Notes under the pieces: generated by a model
The model's input: the letters and a program-made list of their open reading frames with translations, nothing else
Told to the model about the DNA's origin: nothing
The model's database searches: none
Made by a program: the position numbers and the translations under genes
Shown here: positions 1 through 5,436 of the stretch, one piece after another
How positions within the stretch are numbered: position 1 is the first letter of the stretch
How the letters are laid out: each line of letters starts with the position of its first letter
Assembly: GCA_002697665.2 (NCBI GenBank)
Contig: NZXA02000027.1
Span: 18,972-24,407 of the forward strand
Reading direction: 5' to 3'
Source of the DNA: a bacterium
GTDB taxonomy: Bacteria > Desulfobacterota_D > UBA1144
DNA: 5,436 nucleotides

Positions 1-310
1 CATCATGTAATTCTATATCCGCGCCAGCTAATTCTGCAGTGGCTGGGCATATGTAGATTTTTTTATTATCTGCAATTTTAATTTGTTTTATAATGTTATT
101 AATTTTTTCTCTTCCAATTAATAGATCATATGTAGTTAAGTCAAGACTCTCTTTATTTATTCCTAAGCCACTAGTTGCATTACCTTGAGGGTCAAGGTCA
201 ATAATGAGTATTTTTTTACTTAACAAGGAAAGCCCGGCTGCCAAGTTCACAACAGTTGTAGTCTTTCCTACACCGCCTTTTTGATTAATAACTGCGATAA
301 CTTTTGGCAT
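1..310 (-). CDS. parA: ParA/Soj-type chromosome-partitioning ATPase, N-terminal part (cut by window edge)
   Basis: This encodes the first 103 residues of a ParA/Soj ATPase; the rest lies beyond base 1. Family members bind ATP, dimerise on DNA and, with ParB, separate replicated chromosomes or plasmids; some (MipZ, MinD relatives) position other cargo. The protein begins MPKVIAVINQKGGVGKTT. The deviant Walker A motif KGGVGKTT is at residues 11-18, with the signature lysine K11 and the catalytic-loop K16. The Walker A' strand ILIIDLDPQGN is at 34-44, with D38 and D40. ELAGADIEL near residues 93-101 matches the ELAGAEIEL segment typical of Soj-like ParA. Full-length members have about 250-260 residues, so some 40% is present. 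The ATG at 310-308 is the only start: the frame has a TAA at 337-335 and no ATG, GTG or TTG between. It has no Shine-Dalgarno sequence. It diverges from the rRNA operon. ParB is expected downstream but is not visible, so a chromosomal rather than plasmid role is inferred. Confidence 0.93.
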   Translation of the reverse strand, partial: MPKVIAVINQKGGVGKTTTVVNLAAGLSLLSKKILIIDLDPQGNATSGLGINKESLDLTTYDLLIGREKINNIIKQIKIADNKKIYICPATAELAGADIELHD

Positions 311-317
311 TTTTAGT

Positions 318-323
318 ATTATA
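318..323 (-). promoter_or_regulatory. Candidate parA -10 box (TATAAT) immediately before the start codon
   Basis: On the minus strand TATAAT, a perfect sigma70-type -10 hexamer, ends seven bases before the parA ATG. Transcription normally starts about seven bases after the -10, so the predicted start falls on or next to the A of the ATG. The -35 region at the usual distance (341-346, reading TTTATT) is poor, with only about three of six consensus bases. In such AT-rich DNA a TATAAT can arise by chance, so the promoter is plausible rather than proven. Confidence 0.45.
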
Positions 324-365
324 TAGCTAAAACGTTATTTAATAAAAATATATTTTATAAGTTTC

Positions 366-391
366 TTGACAATTACTTGGATTGATATAAA
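366..391 (+). promoter_or_regulatory. Candidate rRNA operon promoter (TTGACA / extended -10)
   Basis: A perfect -35 hexamer TTGACA lies at 366-371. The best -10 by sequence is TATAAA at 386-391, preceded by TG one base upstream (384-385 reads GA after T383), giving an extended -10-like TGATATAAA. The spacing is only 14 bases. Weaker -10 readings with more normal spacing are TAAATT at 388-393 (16 bases) and AAATTA at 389-394 (17 bases). The A/T runs at 331-365 just upstream resemble an UP element, as expected for a strong rRNA promoter. The start would fall near base 398-401, leaving a leader of about 88 bases before the 16S. The exact -10 is uncertain. Confidence 0.55.
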
Positions 392-419
392 TTAATTAGC
401 TCCACGTTTTTGTGGGTGA

Positions 420-433
420 TATTTGAAAATTTA
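420..433 (+). promoter_or_regulatory. boxA-like antitermination element in the 16S leader
   Basis: TATTTGAAAATTTA resembles the bacterial rRNA boxA (E. coli CTTTAACAATTTA), the RNA site bound by NusB-S10 that lets polymerase read through untranslated rRNA operons. It lies between the promoter and the 16S processing stem, the same position as in E. coli, and an identical 14-base copy precedes the 23S at 2267-2280. Similarity, position and repetition support the call; binding is inferred. Confidence 0.5.
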
Positions 434-435
434 TT

Positions 436-461
436 AGAAGATACGTGTGAGTTTTTCGAGC
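436..461 (+). other. 16S processing stem, left arm
   Basis: Bases 436-447 pair with 2031-2042 (12 pairs, one G-U at 442/2036), and 457-461 (CGAGC) pair with 2018-2022 (GCTCG). A loop of nine bases on this side and eight on the other separates them. The two arms bracket the 16S, so folding would form the stalk from which RNase III or its equivalent releases pre-16S RNA. The arm follows directly after the boxA-like element, as in E. coli operons. Confidence 0.75.
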
Positions 462-486
462 CAATTAAATTAAACAAAATCTTTTT

Positions 487-2000
<1,514 letters not shown>

Positions 2001-2001
2001 A

Positions 2002-2017
2002 ACTGGAGTATTCCAGT
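2002..2017 (+). other. Perfect hairpin directly after the 16S 3' end
   Basis: ACTGGA (2002-2007) and TCCAGT (2012-2017) form six Watson-Crick pairs around a four-base GTAT loop. It starts two bases after the mature 16S end and ends just before the right arm of the 16S stem. It may shape 3' processing of the 16S. There is no U-tract after it, so it is not a terminator. Confidence 0.55.
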
Positions 2018-2042
2018 GCTCGATACTTTTCACGTGTCTTCT
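2018..2042 (+). other. 16S processing stem, right arm
   Basis: This arm pairs with the leader: GCTCG 2018-2022 with 457-461, and CACGTGTCTTCT 2031-2042 with 436-447. A few more pairs (2045-2047 with 434-436) are possible if a three-base bulge is allowed. It lies between the 16S and tRNA-Ile, where the distal half of the pre-16S stalk is expected. Confidence 0.75.
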
Positions 2043-2063
2043 TCTAAACATTCAACTTCAGCG

Positions 2064-2137
<74 letters not shown>

Positions 2138-2160
2138 TAAGATAGAGCTCTGAATTACAG

Positions 2161-2233
2161 GGGGGTGTAGCTCAGTTGGGAGAGCGCCTGCTTTGCAAGC
2201 AGGAGGTCGTCGGTTCGATCCCGATCACCTCCA
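2161..2233 (+). tRNA. alaT: tRNA-Ala (anticodon UGC)
   Basis: A 73-nt cloverleaf. The acceptor GGGGGTG (2161-2167) pairs with CACCTCC (2226-2232). The third pair is G2163-T2230, the G3:U70 wobble that alanyl-tRNA synthetase recognises, which confirms identity. The anticodon stem CCTGC/GCAGG encloses TTTGCAA with anticodon TGC at 2194-2196. The T stem GTCGG/CCGAT contains one G-U pair. The discriminator is A2233 and CCA is not encoded (GAA follows). It lies 23 bases after tRNA-Ile in the same transcript. Confidence 0.97.
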
Positions 2234-2234
2234 G

Positions 2235-2267
2235 AACTCTCATCTTTTTTGTTTATAAAACAGAGTT
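2235..2267 (+). other. Weak inverted repeat after tRNA-Ala
   Basis: AACTCT (2235-2240) and AGAGTT (2262-2267) are perfect complements, with a possible inner TTTT/AAAA stem at 2247-2250 and 2257-2260. It could fold while the spacer is being transcribed. Its right arm overlaps bases 2263-2266, which can instead pair with the 23S trailer, so the two folds exclude each other. In AT-rich spacer DNA this could be chance. Confidence 0.3.
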
Positions 2268-2294
2268 ATTTGAAAATTTAAGAGAAGGCAATAA
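2263..2294 (+). other. Pre-23S stalk, outer tier, left arm
   Basis: These 32 bases pair with 5400-5431 downstream of the 23S: 31 pairs including three G-U (2263/5431, 2272/5422, 2282/5412) and one T-T mismatch (2267/5427). The core from 2268 to 2294 is 27 uninterrupted pairs, including GAAGGCAATAA with TTATTGCCTTC, so it is not explained by A/T richness alone. It is the outer part of the stalk bracketing the 23S and a likely RNase III substrate. Confidence 0.8.
2267..2280 (+). promoter_or_regulatory. boxA-like element in the spacer before 23S
   Basis: TATTTGAAAATTTA is identical to the leader copy at 420-433. AGAAG follows two bases later in both copies (436-440 and 2283-2287). Having boxA in both the leader and the 16S-23S spacer is the known arrangement in E. 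coli. This copy lies inside the outer stalk, so the repeat could instead reflect conserved stem sequence. Confidence 0.45.
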
Positions 2295-2305
2295 ATATTG
2301 ATTGA

Positions 2306-2326
2306 GATTAATTATAATTATTAATC
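2306..2326 (+). other. Hairpin inside the asymmetric loop of the 23S stalk
   Basis: GATTAAT (2306-2312) and ATTAATC (2320-2326) form seven pairs around a seven-base loop. The hairpin sits in the 45-base stretch (2295-2339) that separates the two stalk tiers on the 5' side, where the 3' side has only three bases. It would make the junction a side-branch rather than an open loop. Confidence 0.45.
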
Positions 2327-2339
2327 AAAGATCCTTGGT

Positions 2340-2367
2340 GAAATGGATAAGTACATATGTACTTCGT

Positions 2368-2374
<7 letters not shown>
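2340..2374 (+). other. Pre-23S stalk, inner tier, left arm
   Basis: These 35 bases pair with 5362-5396: 33 pairs including four G-U (2340, 2346, 2358, 2359) and two adjacent mismatches (2354-2355). The last seven bases, 2368-2374, belong to the mature 23S and form helix 1; the rest extends it into the precursor. Cleavage within this stem would generate the 23S ends. Confidence 0.85.
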
Positions 2375-5361
<2,987 letters not shown>

Positions 5362-5370
<9 letters not shown>

Positions 5371-5396
5371 GAAGTATGTAAATACTTATTCATTTT
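5362..5396 (+). other. Pre-23S stalk, inner tier, right arm
   Basis: This is the partner of 2340-2374. It starts in the last bases of the mature 23S (5362-5370) and continues through GAAGTATG into the trailer. The seam to the outer tier is three unpaired bases at 5397-5399. The T-run at 5393-5398 is inside the stem and is not preceded by its own hairpin, so it is not a simple terminator. Confidence 0.85.
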
Positions 5397-5399
5397 TTA

Positions 5400-5431
5400 T
5401 TATTGCCTTCTTTTAAATTTTTAAATTACTT
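5400..5431 (+). other. Pre-23S stalk, outer tier, right arm
   Basis: This is the partner of 2263-2294. No 5S rRNA, tRNA or reading frame is visible between 5371 and the window end at 5436. The 5S gene, if linked, must start after this arm. Confidence 0.8.
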
Positions 5432-5436
5432 AAGAT

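Noticed and set aside
402..415. Small CCAC/GTGG inverted repeat in the leader
   Set aside because: Only four pairs with a six-base loop; too short to call an operator or attenuator.
5390..5400. A T-rich run after the 23S that might be a terminator
   Set aside because: The Ts are paired within the 23S stalk and no compact GC-rich hairpin precedes them; the transcript should continue at least through the outer arm.

Overview
The window is a ribosomal RNA operon of a bacterium with strongly AT-rich spacers, plus the 5' end of a divergently transcribed parA/soj gene. The operon is canonical: promoter and leader, 16S rRNA (about 487-2000), tRNA-Ile(GAU) and tRNA-Ala(UGC) in the spacer, then 23S rRNA (about 2368-5370). 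No 5S gene is visible before the window ends, 66 bases past the 23S. All long reading frames on either strand between 1658 and 5141 lie inside rRNA genes and are not genes.

Layout. Bases 1-310 (minus strand) hold the first 103 codons of a ParA-type ATPase, cut off by the window edge. Bases 311-486 form a divergent control region. A TATAAT -10 box abuts the parA start codon on the minus strand. A TTGACA-type promoter, a boxA-like element and the left arm of the 16S processing stem lie on the plus strand. After the 16S come a small hairpin, the right arm of the 16S stem and the two tRNAs. Then follow a second copy of the boxA-like element, the 23S, and a downstream trailer that pairs with the pre-23S spacer in two long tiers (35 and 32 positions).

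How it works together. One transcript starting near base 398 would carry all the RNAs. Folding of the leader against the 16S-tRNA spacer, and of the pre-23S spacer against the trailer, would create the double-stranded stalks from which pre-rRNAs are normally cut (RNase III in well-studied bacteria). Neither tRNA encodes its CCA end. The 16S keeps a standard anti-Shine-Dalgarno tail, yet parA has no Shine-Dalgarno sequence and may be leaderless.

Organism. Bacterial on the basis of the 16S, the 16S-Ile-Ala-23S order and ParA. I cannot place the phylum with confidence. The 16S carries unusual paired substitutions in helices 28 and 36 and a long V6 loop, which suggests a poorly sampled lineage. 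Dependentiae (TM6) is a guess only. A parA gene next to the operon would fit a location near the replication origin, but this is inference. I found no undescribed system; the most interesting signals are the rRNA sequence variants and the two-tier 23S processing stalk.
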